A stretch of 35,513 nt of DNA from Pirellulaceae bacterium (GTDB lineage: Bacteria; Planctomycetota; Planctomycetia; Pirellulales; Pirellulaceae), in the NCBI GenBank assembly GCA_026989685.1, contig JALSIV010000004.1, forward strand, positions 1-35,513, given 5' to 3'. Position numbers and translations under genes: made by a program. Positions 23,356 to 32,426 of this stretch are shown here, piece by piece (positions within the stretch are counted from its first letter, which is position 1; each line of letters opens with the position of its first letter). The notes under the pieces were generated by a model, which saw only the letters and a list, made by a program, of their open reading frames with translations, had not been told where the DNA came from and made no database searches.

Positions 23356-25917
23356 ATGTTGGATGACTTCGCCGATCGTCGAACGACGGCACCGCACCGA
23401 GTCTGGCTGACCTGGTCGGCTCCGTTAGCCGTGATGGCCGGCCTCGCCTGGTTCCTCTCTTCCTGGCACCGAGACGTCCCCCGCTATAGCCCGCACGCCA
23501 AAGTCTCCTACCAGGTGGATCAGATCGACTGGAGGACGGTGCGCGAAGCATTCACCTCGCCCGCCGGTCCCACGATCAAGCCGCAGACCCGCCGCGATAT
23601 TCTCCGCTTGCTTGGGCGAACCATGCGACGCACCGACGAGTCGACCGTGGATTGGGACCGGCTGGTCCAGCAGGTCGAACGCACGGGGTATCTGCGACCG
23701 CTGGATGACAGCGAGCGGGAACAGTTGGCCGCGATGGCCGCTGAGTTGCTGTTTGTCGACATCGGCGTCCGGCGTCTGGAAATCGTCGCCCTGCAGCCGC
23801 AAGCCTCGCACGAATTCATCGCCTACGTACGAGTCTGGGCCGCCGATCGCTATCGATCGATGCAGTGGTGGCTGTACCGCGATGGCCAGCAGTGGAAATG
23901 GTACGACTGGCGCGACCTGGGAAGCCGCCGCCAACTCTCCGAAGAACTGGCGGTGGCCTGGGCGTACGCCGACGAAGCGGCTTGGCAGTCGGCGCTGCTG
24001 GGAGGCTCGTGGAATCAATCCGGCGGCCCTTCGCTGGTGCTGGTCCGCGATCACTGGGATCAGGGCCGGCGCTGGTCGGCAGTGGAAAAGTTGCGCCGCG
24101 CCGAAGGCCTGCCCGTCCACCCGTTCCTCGAAGATCCCTATCGGGTCGAGCTGGCTCGTCACTGGGTCGCCATGCGCCGCTTCGCGGACGCCCGCCGACT
24201 CCTGCAATCGATCGACAAACCGCGAGAAGTTCCCGACGCGGCTCTGCTCACGGCGGCCTGCGATGCGGGACAAGGGCGATGGAGCCAGGCTTCGGCGGCA
24301 TTGGATGATTACGAAGACCGCCTCGGCCCGACTCCTCCGTCGTGCAGGCTGCGTTTGGAAATCGCAGAGAAAACCGGTGATTCTGCGATGGCCTTGCACA
24401 GTTGCCGTCAATGGGTGGCCGTCGAGCCCGGCGGAATCACGCCGCTGCTGGAACTGTGTCGGCTTGCGCACGACGAACCGGGGGAGTTGGCGGCTGCCTT
24501 CCGCACCGGTGGGCGATCCCATCGGGTCTGGGAGCGCGCCGTGCAAGAAGCCTTGGATGAAGACCGCCGGGAATGCTGGGAAAATCTCTACCGGACAGGC
24601 CGGTCACTCGGTCTTCAAAGCGCCTGGCTGGCGGGACTCGAAGCTGCCCTGGCCGAGCAGCGGGGAGACTGGGACCAGGCGATCAACGCGACCAAACGAG
24701 CTCTCCACGCCGCCCGTCCGGCCGATCGAAGGCGGTGGAATCGAAGTCTGATCCGACGACTCATTGCCGGTGACCAGTGGGAACGCCTGCTTCACGATCC
24801 TCTTGCTCCCGCTTTCGCCCTCTGGACGCTGCTCTCGACCGTCTCACCGGAAACGGCCGCCCGGAATCCCGGACGAATCCTCGCGTTGTGCGAACAGCAC
24901 CGAAACCAACTCGGCGACTCCATGTGGGCCAACCTGCTCGTTGCCGACGCAGCGGCGATCGAAAAAAATTGGCAACGCGCCGTCATCGAATACCAGATGG
25001 CCTTCCTCGACCCGCAAGCTCGGCGGAACGGACGAGCCCGCCACCAGTGGCTCGAGACCTGCTACCAGCTCGAAGGTCCGCTGCTCGCCTACCATCGCTC
25101 TCTTTCGCGAACCGAAGCCTTTCCCGTGATCGGCGACCGCTTGGTTCAGCAGGGCGATTGGCAGGCGCTGGCCGCCCTGCTGGTTGCCAATCGAGACGAT
25201 CTCCCTCGCCTGCCGCCCGTTGTCCGGTGCTGGCATGACTTCTTTCAGGCCCATCTGCTGATTCGGCAGGGGGAATACGATCAGGCCGAGCAACTGCTGG
25301 TACGGGCCATCCGTCGCTCGGAGCGGGTGACCATGGGCTGGTGGGTGATCGAAGCCGCCGTCCCGCTACTGATCGAACAGTCTCTGCAGACGGAAACTTG
25401 GCGGGAACTTACTGTGGACAGCACAATCGGCGGCCGGTTCTGGCGAAATTGGATCGCGATCCTCAAAGAAAAAGCAGCCGACGAACCGCCCCCACCGATC
25501 AGCGTCGAGCAGTTCTTGAATGTCTTCGCCGAACTACACGGGTCCGAGTCGGCCGTTCTGTACTACCGAGCGGAACTGGCCGCCGAGTCCGGCGATTATG
25601 CTCGAGTTCGCCGACTGCTGGAACCGTGGCCCGAAAAGACCATGCTCCTCCTTTCCGAGGATCGCGAACGGCAGTGCCGACGTTGGCTGGTGCAAGCCCT
25701 GATGGCCCAAGAAGATTGGGAATCGCTCCGACAATTGGCGGAGCGGGCGGATGGTGTCGGCGACCGCGAGCCCCTGCTGTGGTGGTCGGTCGCCTGCGAG
25801 CCCGGCCGGCCGTTTTCCCAATGGTGGCCGACACTGACCCAGGCGCAGCAGCGCGAGCTGGCCCCTCCAATAGCCATGTTGGACACATTCCGCTGGTGGC
25901 TGCAAATGCCTCGTTGA
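23356..25917 (+). CDS. large membrane-anchored helical-repeat (TPR-like) protein, unknown function
   Basis: The 853-residue protein has AAGGGAG before its ATG. A short cytoplasmic N-terminus is followed by one transmembrane helix (about residues 20-40, WSAPLAVMAGLAWFLSSW). The rest should be extracytoplasmic. From about residue 200 the sequence is a long succession of amphipathic helices rich in Trp, Arg and Ala, with TPR-like spacing (for example HWVAMRRFADARRLLQSI, ACDAGQGRWSQASAALDDYE, RQGEYDQAEQLLVRAIRRS). This suggests a scaffold solenoid. No enzyme motif is seen. It sits between fusA and the oxidoreductase genes with 81 and 259 bases of spacing, so it is probably its own unit. Confidence 0.78.
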   Translation: MLDDFADRRTTAPHRVWLTWSAPLAVMAGLAWFLSSWHRDVPRYSPHAKVSYQVDQIDWRTVREAFTSPAGPTIKPQTRRDILRLLGRTMRRTDESTVDWDRLVQQVERTGYLRPLDDSEREQLAAMAAELLFVDIGVRRLEIVALQPQASHEFIAYVRVWAADRYRSMQWWLYRDGQQWKWYDWRDLGSRRQLSEELAVAWAYADEAAWQSALLGGSWNQSGGPSLVLVRDHWDQGRRWSAVEKLRRAEGLPVHPFLEDPYRVELARHWVAMRRFADARRLLQSIDKPREVPDAALLTAACDAGQGRWSQASAALDDYEDRLGPTPPSCRLRLEIAEKTGDSAMALHSCRQWVAVEPGGITPLLELCRLAHDEPGELAAAFRTGGRSHRVWERAVQEALDEDRRECWENLYRTGRSLGLQSAWLAGLEAALAEQRGDWDQAINATKRALHAARPADRRRWNRSLIRRLIAGDQWERLLHDPLAPAFALWTLLSTVSPETAARNPGRILALCEQHRNQLGDSMWANLLVADAAAIEKNWQRAVIEYQMAFLDPQARRNGRARHQWLETCYQLEGPLLAYHRSLSRTEAFPVIGDRLVQQGDWQALAALLVANRDDLPRLPPVVRCWHDFFQAHLLIRQGEYDQAEQLLVRAIRRSERVTMGWWVIEAAVPLLIEQSLQTETWRELTVDSTIGGRFWRNWIAILKEKAADEPPPPISVEQFLNVFAELHGSESAVLYYRAELAAESGDYARVRRLLEPWPEKTMLLLSEDRERQCRRWLVQALMAQEDWESLRQLAERADGVGDREPLLWWSVACEPGRPFSQWWPTLTQAQQRELAPPIAMLDTFRWWLQMPR

Positions 25918-26004
25918 GGTGGTACCGTCGGGCCATCGACGGTGTTTTCTCCCGATTCCCATCTCGATTGCCCCCGCTCGCTCTTTTCCCCAATCGGACT
26001 TGTC

Positions 26005-26013
26005 TGATAAGAT
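26005..26013 (+). promoter_or_regulatory. candidate extended -10 promoter element for the oxidoreductase genes
   Basis: TGATAAGAT matches the extended -10 pattern TGnTAnnnT and lies about 160 bases before the alpha-subunit start. The -35 region (TTTTCC) is weak, as is usual for extended -10 promoters. The remaining leader up to 26176 holds no other recognisable element. Confidence 0.3.
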
Positions 26014-26176
26014 GAGGGACCGCGACACAGCGATCTGCAACTGAAAGAGATCTGCAAGTGATCGGTTTGGCCGGTATCACGACAGGGCCAAACGGCGGGT
26101 TGGTTTTGCGCTGACAGGACGATCCACCCAGTCCGGTGCGGTCGCACGGATACGATATGGGAAGGGAACACACTCC

Positions 26177-28156
26177 ATGGCACAAGTGATTGACAACACG
26201 CGCGAGCGTACGGTCGAGACCGAAGACAAGTACGAATATCCGGGGATACCGACCACCTGCGATGGTGCCGAGGCGGTCGTGTGGGTCGAGCGGCATGTGT
26301 GCCAGGGTTCGGGCGCCTACCCCATCACCAGCTCGACCACCATGGGCTCGGGGTTCAACGCGGCTGCCAGCAATGGACTCCCCAATCTCTGGGGGGATCA
26401 ACTGGTATTTGTCGAGCCGGAAAGCGAGCATTCCTCGGCGACCTTTTGCGAAGGGTTCGCCTTGGCCGGTGGTCGCGTCACCAACTTCACTTCGGGGCAG
26501 GGGCTGGTGCTGATGAAAGAGGTGCTCTACACCATCTCCGGCAAACGGTTGCCGGTGGTGTTCAATATTGGTGCTCGAGCGCTCACCAGCCAGAGTCTCA
26601 ACGTGCACGCGGGTCATGACGACGTGATGGCGGTGGCTGACTGCGGGTGGGGCATTCTGTTTGCGCGGAACGCGCAGGAGGCGGGCGACCTCTGCCTGAT
26701 CGCTCGTCGCGCCGCCGAAGACTCTCACACGCCGTTCCTCAACGTCCAGGACGGTTTCCTCACCACGCACACCGTGGAGACGGTACGACTTTGCGAACCG
26801 GAGTTCATGAAGCAGTACGTGGGACCTCCCAGCGAGAAGCTGATGAATCTGATGGATCCCCACAATCCGGTCATGTCGGGCGTGGTTCAGAACCAGGACT
26901 CGTACATGAAAGGGAAAATCTCCCAGCGCTGGTATTACGACCGGGTCCAGCCGGCTTTGGAGGAGGCGTTTCGCGAATTCGCCATGAAGACGGGTCGGCG
27001 ATACGACTTCGTGATGCCGTACCGCTGCGAGGATGCCGAGTACATCTTGATCGGGATGGGCTCCTACCTGGAGACGGCGCAGACGACTATCGACTATTTG
27101 CGGGAAGAGAAAGGAATTGCGGCGGGCTGCCTCAGCATCTGCTGCTTCCGCCCCTTCCCGGCTCGTGAAATCGTCGCTCACACGCACCATGCCAAAGCGA
27201 TTTCGATCATTGAGCGGATGGACGATCCGCTGTCGACCACCGGTAATCACCTCACACGGGAGATCAAAGCGGCGTTTTGCGATGCCTCCTTGGGTGAAAA
27301 CGGTATGGACAAGATCGATCGGATCCCGCGACTGTTTCACGGGGCGGCCGGTCTGGGGAGCCGCGACGTGCGAGCGGGTGACATCATCTCCATCTTCGAG
27401 AACATGCAGGGGCGTCCCGGCCAACACTTCTTTTGCGTTGGCATCGACCATGCCTTGGCGTTGCCTCGCGGCGAAGATCCCGACCTGCGTCCACCGGGAG
27501 CCTTTTCGATGCGAGGCCATTCGGTGGGCGGTTTCGGATCGGTCACCACCAACAAAGTCATCGCCACCATCGCCGGCGACGTGTTCGGCAAAGACGTGCA
27601 GGCCTATCCCAAGTACGGCTCGGAAAAGAAGGGACTGCCGACCACCTACTACCTCACGATCGCCGATTCCCACATTTTCTCGCATTCGGAACTGAAGTAC
27701 GTCGATCTGGTCGTGCTCAACGACACCAATGCTTTGCTCAGTGGCAACCCACTGGTGGGAGCCGTCGAAGGGGCGGCGGTGTTCATGCAGAGTCCGCATA
27801 CCGACCCGAAGGATGTCTGGATTCGCATCCCCGCGCATCACCAGCAGACGATTCGCGAGAAGAAGCTGCGAGTCTATTTCGCCGACATGGTGAAGATCGC
27901 CAAGGAAGTCGCTTCCGAGCCCGATTTGGAGATGCGGATGCAGGGGATCGTCTTGCTCGGTGCATTCCTCAAGTTGACCCCCTACGCTCGAGAAGCCGAA
28001 ATGTCGGACGACGAGGTGTATGCCGGCGTGGAAAAAGCCCTCCGCAAGTACTTCGGCAAACGAGGCGAACAGGTCGTGCAGGACAACCTGACTTGTGTCA
28101 AACGAGGCTATCGCGAAATGCAGGAGATCCCCGCCGAAATGATCGCCGGCAGTTAG
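26177..28156 (+). CDS. pyruvate:ferredoxin oxidoreductase-type 2-oxoacid oxidoreductase, fused alpha-gamma subunit
   Basis: This 659-residue subunit covers domains I-III of the PFOR/NifJ family, which oxidises pyruvate (or another 2-oxoacid) to an acyl-CoA and reduces ferredoxin. Domain I shows GSGAYPITSSTTMGSG, FVEPESEHSSATFCEG and FNIGARALTSQSLNVHAGHDDVM, preserving the Thr, Glu and Arg known to contact TPP and substrate in the Desulfovibrio enzyme. The C-terminal part (GAFSMRGHSVGGFGSVTTNKVIATIAG, SHSELKYVDLVVLND) is the gamma domain. The sequence around the substrate loop differs from NifJ, so pyruvate is likely but not proven. The beta subunit follows after 87 bases, and together they equal one NifJ chain in length. 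A GGAAGGG site lies before the ATG. Confidence 0.9.
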   Translation: MAQVIDNTRERTVETEDKYEYPGIPTTCDGAEAVVWVERHVCQGSGAYPITSSTTMGSGFNAAASNGLPNLWGDQLVFVEPESEHSSATFCEGFALAGGRVTNFTSGQGLVLMKEVLYTISGKRLPVVFNIGARALTSQSLNVHAGHDDVMAVADCGWGILFARNAQEAGDLCLIARRAAEDSHTPFLNVQDGFLTTHTVETVRLCEPEFMKQYVGPPSEKLMNLMDPHNPVMSGVVQNQDSYMKGKISQRWYYDRVQPALEEAFREFAMKTGRRYDFVMPYRCEDAEYILIGMGSYLETAQTTIDYLREEKGIAAGCLSICCFRPFPAREIVAHTHHAKAISIIERMDDPLSTTGNHLTREIKAAFCDASLGENGMDKIDRIPRLFHGAAGLGSRDVRAGDIISIFENMQGRPGQHFFCVGIDHALALPRGEDPDLRPPGAFSMRGHSVGGFGSVTTNKVIATIAGDVFGKDVQAYPKYGSEKKGLPTTYYLTIADSHIFSHSELKYVDLVVLNDTNALLSGNPLVGAVEGAAVFMQSPHTDPKDVWIRIPAHHQQTIREKKLRVYFADMVKIAKEVASEPDLEMRMQGIVLLGAFLKLTPYAREAEMSDDEVYAGVEKALRKYFGKRGEQVVQDNLTCVKRGYREMQEIPAEMIAGS

Positions 28157-28177
28157 TCCGTGACCACAACCGACACC

Positions 28178-28196
28178 CGATTCCCGCCGGGAATCG
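28178..28196 (+). other. perfect intercistronic hairpin between the two oxidoreductase subunits
   Basis: CGATTCCC-gcc-GGGAATCG is an 8-bp perfect stem with a three-base loop, 21 bases after the alpha stop. No T-run follows. It is more likely an mRNA-stability or processing element setting the subunit ratio than a terminator. Confidence 0.7.
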
Positions 28197-28243
28197 AATT
28201 CCACGAACGTTTACCCGCTTGTTAGCGTGAGGCAATCAATACC

Positions 28244-29881
28244 ATGTCGAATGAGTCATCGATGAATCGTCCCAGTGAACGGGATCCCTATAACAACAAT
28301 TCGTACGGCACTCTGGTCGACGGCGAATACCGCGAAGTCAATCTGCCGGTACTCGACGTCCACGATTTCAACGACCGCATCATCCACGCCTACGAAGATG
28401 GTACCGCCGAAAACTCCCTGCCGGCCGACCTCTCGGTGGCCCGCTCTCTGGTCCCCGCCGGGACCGCCGCGCTGCGGGACTTCAGCTACATCGCGCCCGA
28501 GATTCCCGAATACATCCCCGAGAACTGCACCGGCTGCATGGAGTGCGTCACCGAATGTCCCGACACGGCCATCTTGGGCAAGGTGCTCTCGGAATCGGAA
28601 GTCGAGAAGAAACTGGCGGAAATCCCCGATCCGGCCGACCGGGAGATGTTCGCCAAGTATTGGGCCAAGACGCGGAAGTATTACGATGGCCCGCAGAAGA
28701 AGGGCAAAGAAGGCGGCCGCTTCGCCATCATCATTGATCCGAGCAAGTGCAAGGGATGCGCCGAGTGCGTCACCGTCTGCGACGATCTGGCCCTGAAAAT
28801 GATCTCCAAGAACGATGAGGTGATGCTGGAAAACCGCAAGGTCCATCATTACTTCAAGAAATTCGGGCCGTCCGACCGGCAGTACATCAACGACAACCTG
28901 CTGGTCGACATGATGCTCCGAGAAGAGACGCACATCTACGTCGGTGGAGCCGGTTCCTGTGCCGGGTGCGGCGAGGGAACCGCCCTGCGGATGCTCTGTT
29001 CGGCCACCGCCGCCAAATACGGGGATCAGTGGGCCATCGTGGCGGCCACCGGTTGCAACACCGTTTACACTTCGACGTACCCTTACAACCCCTACATGGT
29101 CGCCTGGACCAACTCGCTGTTCGAAAATGCTCCTGCGGACGCTATGGGAGTGCGGGCCCGCTGGGACCAGATGGGGTGGCAAGACAAGCCGATCTGGTGT
29201 ATCGGGGGCGACGGAGCCATGTTCGACATCGGCTTCCAGTCCCTCTCGCGGATGTTGGCCTCCGGCATGAACATCAAGGTGTTCGTACTCGATACGCAGG
29301 TCTACTCCAATACGGGCGGGCAGGCGTCGACCAGCACCTACACAGGCCAAAACACCAAGATGAGCCTGCACGGGAAGAAAGTGCAGGGCAAGCAGGAGCG
29401 CCGCAAGGAGATTGCGCAGATCGTGATGATGCATCCCCGCACGTTCGTCGCGCAGACCACCGCGGCACACATGAATCACTTCTACAAATCGGTCATCGGC
29501 GCTTTGGAATTCGACGGCCCGGCCGTCGTCGTCTGCTACACCACCTGCCAGCCGGAACACGGCGTGGCGGACAACATGGCGGCCGACCAGGCCCGACTCG
29601 CCGTCGACTCGCGAGCCTTCCCCTTGCTGGTCTACGATCCCCGCAAAGGAGATACCATCAAGAAACGGTTGTCGCTGCAGGGGAATCCGGCCATGAAAGA
29701 GGACTGGTGGAAAAACCCCAAGACGGGCGAAGTGGTCGACTTCATCACGTTCGCTCGCAGCGAAGGCCGGTTTTCCAAGCATTTCGACAAGGATGGCAAT
29801 CCGTCGGAGTTATTGCTGACTACGAAGCAAGATCGGCTGGAAAACTGGCACGTGCTCCAAGAGCTGGCCGGTCTGCGCTAG
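28244..29881 (+). CDS. pyruvate:ferredoxin oxidoreductase-type 2-oxoacid oxidoreductase, fused ferredoxin-TPP (delta-beta) subunit
   Basis: The 545-residue subunit corresponds to domains V and VI of PFOR. A dicluster ferredoxin domain has CTGCMECVTECP at about residue 95 and CKGCAECVTVCDD at about 168, both full CxxCxxCxxxC motifs. The TPP domain follows with GAGSCAGCGEG, AATGCNTVY and CYTTCQPEHG, which supply the four Cys of the proximal cluster. GDGAMFDIGFQSLSRML and VYSNTGGQAST form the TPP/Mg site, including the conserved Asn. The first 80 residues (VNLPVLDVHDF...DFSYIAPEIPEYIPENC) link to the NifJ middle region. Three [4Fe-4S] clusters and TPP are therefore predicted, and the enzyme should be active in anaerobic or low-oxygen carbon metabolism. 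Confidence 0.93.
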   Translation: MSNESSMNRPSERDPYNNNSYGTLVDGEYREVNLPVLDVHDFNDRIIHAYEDGTAENSLPADLSVARSLVPAGTAALRDFSYIAPEIPEYIPENCTGCMECVTECPDTAILGKVLSESEVEKKLAEIPDPADREMFAKYWAKTRKYYDGPQKKGKEGGRFAIIIDPSKCKGCAECVTVCDDLALKMISKNDEVMLENRKVHHYFKKFGPSDRQYINDNLLVDMMLREETHIYVGGAGSCAGCGEGTALRMLCSATAAKYGDQWAIVAATGCNTVYTSTYPYNPYMVAWTNSLFENAPADAMGVRARWDQMGWQDKPIWCIGGDGAMFDIGFQSLSRMLASGMNIKVFVLDTQVYSNTGGQASTSTYTGQNTKMSLHGKKVQGKQERRKEIAQIVMMHPRTFVAQTTAAHMNHFYKSVIGALEFDGPAVVVCYTTCQPEHGVADNMAADQARLAVDSRAFPLLVYDPRKGDTIKKRLSLQGNPAMKEDWWKNPKTGEVVDFITFARSEGRFSKHFDKDGNPSELLLTTKQDRLENWHVLQELAGLR

Positions 29882-29921
29882 CCACCATTCACCGCCACTA
29901 CCCAGAAACGGACTCGTGTCG

Positions 29922-30110
29922 ATGGCCGTCGTCCGCTGTCAGTGCGGTTGCCGCCTCGCGCGGCCTCTTCCGCACACCTGTCCCCGCTGCGGGGCCGTGA
30001 TCGTGGGACTGCGTCCGCGCCCGCTCATCAGTCCCCTGCTCGTGGTTCCGCTGATCATGGCGTCACTGGTAGGGCTGGTCCTGTTCGCCCTGTGGTGGTC
30101 GCAACGGTAG
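29922..30110 (+). CDS. small zinc-ribbon, single-helix membrane protein
   Basis: From ATG 29922 the product has 62 residues; GTG 29916 is an alternative. The N-terminus holds RCQCGCRLARPL-PHTCPRCGA, a compact four-or-five-cysteine zinc-ribbon arrangement. It is followed by one strong transmembrane helix (PLLVVPLIMASLVGLVLFALWW) and a basic end. It begins 40 bases after the oxidoreductase beta subunit on the same strand and may be co-transcribed. Function unknown; the clear domain pattern argues that this short frame is real. Confidence 0.6.
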   Translation: MAVVRCQCGCRLARPLPHTCPRCGAVIVGLRPRPLISPLLVVPLIMASLVGLVLFALWWSQR

Positions 30111-30118
30111 CCCTCAAC

Positions 30119-32230
30119 TCACTCGTCTCGCTGCACCGGCAAGAACTGCACGGCGTCGGCGATGCCGTAGCCCCTCGACCCGCGCACGCGCAAGCGGACG
30201 CGAGCCGGCCGGTCCGCGGAAAAGCGGAATCGGCCGAGCGAGTGAAACAACCCATCGATCTCGGGCCGCTTTCGCTGATTCACCGTCACCTCTTGCGTGC
30301 CTTGTGCCGACTCGATCTCGACCCTCAGCGCCGTCGCCCGATTCGGATGCGCCGACCAGCTCAATCTCACTTCATACATACCGCCATCCAACTTCGCGGA
30401 AAACGTGGCCACACCGTCCGACTCCCCATCGTCCTTCAGTGCCTGGTAGCCGTCGCCGACATACGGCTGGATCGAACTGGACCGCCGCCACGGTCCCGTC
30501 AGCCGGGCCATCGAATCGTCCACCACGATTCCCGGCAGTGAACCGGCCCGAATCAGCCGCTTGGGAGGATACTTCTCCAGATCGAGTTCCAAGATCTGAG
30601 CATCGGCCAAGAGTCGCTGCCTGAGTTGCGCATAGGGCACCTGCTGGACGGGGCGTCCATCGCCCTCCAGCGCCATAGCGGCGGCCGTCGCCGCGGACTG
30701 CCCCAGGATCATGAATACCGGTTCCATGCGGATCGATCCGTAGGCGATATGCGATGCGGACAGGCAGACCGGCACCAACAGATTCTCGCACTCATCTTTC
30801 CGGGGCACGATCGAGCGATAGGAGATGACATAGGGACCGCCGGGCGAGACCTGCACATCCCCTTCGTTCTGCACGGTGCCGTCGGGGGTCACGTAGCGCT
30901 GCACGTTGTGCGAGTCCATATTGTAGGACCCCATGCCGACCGGATCGTCGGCAATCCGCTGGCGCCGGCAATCGAGCTCGGTCACCACATAGTCGGCGAC
31001 CATCCGCCGCGCTTCGCGCACGTAGATCACATGGGGCCAGTGGTCGTTGTCGACGAACTCATCCTTGGCCAATCCCCATGTCGCCATCTCTCTACGGATC
31101 TTCTCGGGAACTCGCGGGTGGTGCGTCAGCGTCCACATCAACCCCTGCTGATAGCGCAGGTGTTCACGCAAGATTGCCTCGCGCTGTTCGTCGCTGGCCT
31201 CGGGATAGTCGTAATTCATCCCGATGTTGTCCGTCGAGAACGCGCCGTTGTTGTTCGTATCGGTCTTGCCGTTGGGCACGTAGCGAATACTGAGCGGCAA
31301 CCGCAGGTCCCCCGCCTCGAAATTCCTCAGCAGCAACTCGTACTGCCGTTCGTCATATCCGTCCGGCTTGCGAAAGGGAACTCGGTTCTCGGGAACCCGC
31401 GTCATGCACATGCGGTAGCAGTAAGCCTGCAACCGACGGTCTCCCGCGCCTTCGTTCCCCGGTCCGCCGGCGTGGACGCGAGGCAGCAGGCCGCTGTCGG
31501 GATTGCCCGGCTCGACATAGGGATCGACGGGAACGACGAACCGGTGATTGTGGATGTTGCCTCGGGGCTGCACGCCGTTGAGCGTCTCCCCGTACTTCGA
31601 ATTGGGCTCGCGACCGATCGTGTAACTCACTCCGGCCGCCGCCATCAAGTCCCCTTCGTACGTGGCGTCGATGAAGTAGGCACCGCGGTAGACCGTGCCG
31701 TCCTTCGTGCGGATCGAAACGATCCTCCGATCCTTCACCACCGTGCCGCCTCGGCGGTCCAACCCGCTCCGGCGCACCACGGTCACTCGGTCGGCGACTT
31801 CCCGCAACATGTCCTCCATGACCTGCTCGGCCACGTGCGGCTCGAACGTCCAGATCGCGTCCTCGGCCGGCCGGTATCCCCGAAACTCGCCCGGTCGCTG
31901 AAACCGCCACGACCGGTCTTGATCGTAGTAAGCCTTCAGCCGCCGATAGAATTCTCGGGCCACTCCGCCAATCACCGACTTGTTCCCCGTGTCGGTGTAA
32001 CCGAGACCGCCCGTCGTCAACCCTCCCAGGTGTCCGGTCGGCTCGATCAAGACCGCCTTCTTGCCCATCCGAGCCGCCTGCACGGCCGCCACAACGCCCG
32101 CCGATGTACCGCCATAGATGATAATGTCCCCTTCTACCGTTTTGCCGTGCGCTTGGCCGAGGTCGCCGCACACCGACCAACCGACCAGTCCTATCAGTCC
32201 CCACACCGCTCCAGCCCAGATGCCGTTCAT
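30119..32230 (-). CDS. secreted FAD-dependent oxidoreductase with C-terminal golvesin/xanthan-lyase-type domain
   Basis: I choose ATG 32230 (703 residues) over ATG 32254 because AGAAGG lies just before it and it gives a direct Sec-type signal peptide (GIWAGAVWGLIGLVGWSVC). The catalytic part (FAD_oxidored family, PF12831-like) has the dinucleotide fold VEGDIIIYGGTSAGVVAAVQAARMGKKAVLIEP, then GHLGGLTTGGLGYTD, and YFIDATYEGDLMAAAG. The conserved NVQRYVTPDG and SHIAYGSIRMEPVFMILGQSAATAAAMA segments close the domain. The last 130 residues (VVDDSMARLTGPWRRSS...GYGIADAVQFLPV) form the beta-sandwich found at the end of golvesins and xanthan lyases, probably carbohydrate-binding. Role: likely oxidation of an extracellular or periplasmic sugar or polyol; the substrate is unknown. 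Confidence 0.87.
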   Translation of the reverse strand: MNGIWAGAVWGLIGLVGWSVCGDLGQAHGKTVEGDIIIYGGTSAGVVAAVQAARMGKKAVLIEPTGHLGGLTTGGLGYTDTGNKSVIGGVAREFYRRLKAYYDQDRSWRFQRPGEFRGYRPAEDAIWTFEPHVAEQVMEDMLREVADRVTVVRRSGLDRRGGTVVKDRRIVSIRTKDGTVYRGAYFIDATYEGDLMAAAGVSYTIGREPNSKYGETLNGVQPRGNIHNHRFVVPVDPYVEPGNPDSGLLPRVHAGGPGNEGAGDRRLQAYCYRMCMTRVPENRVPFRKPDGYDERQYELLLRNFEAGDLRLPLSIRYVPNGKTDTNNNGAFSTDNIGMNYDYPEASDEQREAILREHLRYQQGLMWTLTHHPRVPEKIRREMATWGLAKDEFVDNDHWPHVIYVREARRMVADYVVTELDCRRQRIADDPVGMGSYNMDSHNVQRYVTPDGTVQNEGDVQVSPGGPYVISYRSIVPRKDECENLLVPVCLSASHIAYGSIRMEPVFMILGQSAATAAAMALEGDGRPVQQVPYAQLRQRLLADAQILELDLEKYPPKRLIRAGSLPGIVVDDSMARLTGPWRRSSSIQPYVGDGYQALKDDGESDGVATFSAKLDGGMYEVRLSWSAHPNRATALRVEIESAQGTQEVTVNQRKRPEIDGLFHSLGRFRFSADRPARVRLRVRGSRGYGIADAVQFLPVQRDE

Positions 32231-32426
32231 TCTCGCCTTCTCTCCAGATCGCATGCCGCTTCAACATCACCACAACATATTGTCACCTATCGTGAATGCT
32301 GGCGGCGGGAAACGCAACAGGCCGGACATCCGGTTTTCCCGCGCCATCCCACACAGCCCGAACATCTCGGCCCGTGTCGTGAGCTAGCGTTTAGGTGACG
32401 GCAAGGGCACCGCATCGCGCACCACC

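Noticed and set aside
21853-23397. 514-residue minus-strand ORF opposite fusA
   Set aside because: It mirrors a strongly conserved gene. Long antisense frames are expected in GC-rich DNA with this codon bias.
25499-28204. 901-residue minus-strand ORF opposite the alpha subunit
   Set aside because: It is antisense to a gene with conserved TPP and substrate motifs and spans into the preceding gene; no domain is recognised.
28256-29782. 508-residue minus-strand ORF opposite the beta subunit
   Set aside because: It is antisense to the ferredoxin and TPP domains; its composition is that of a codon-bias shadow.
30626-32398. 590-residue plus-strand ORF opposite the FAD oxidoreductase
   Set aside because: The minus-strand gene has a clear dinucleotide fold, signal peptide and C-terminal domain; the plus frame has none.
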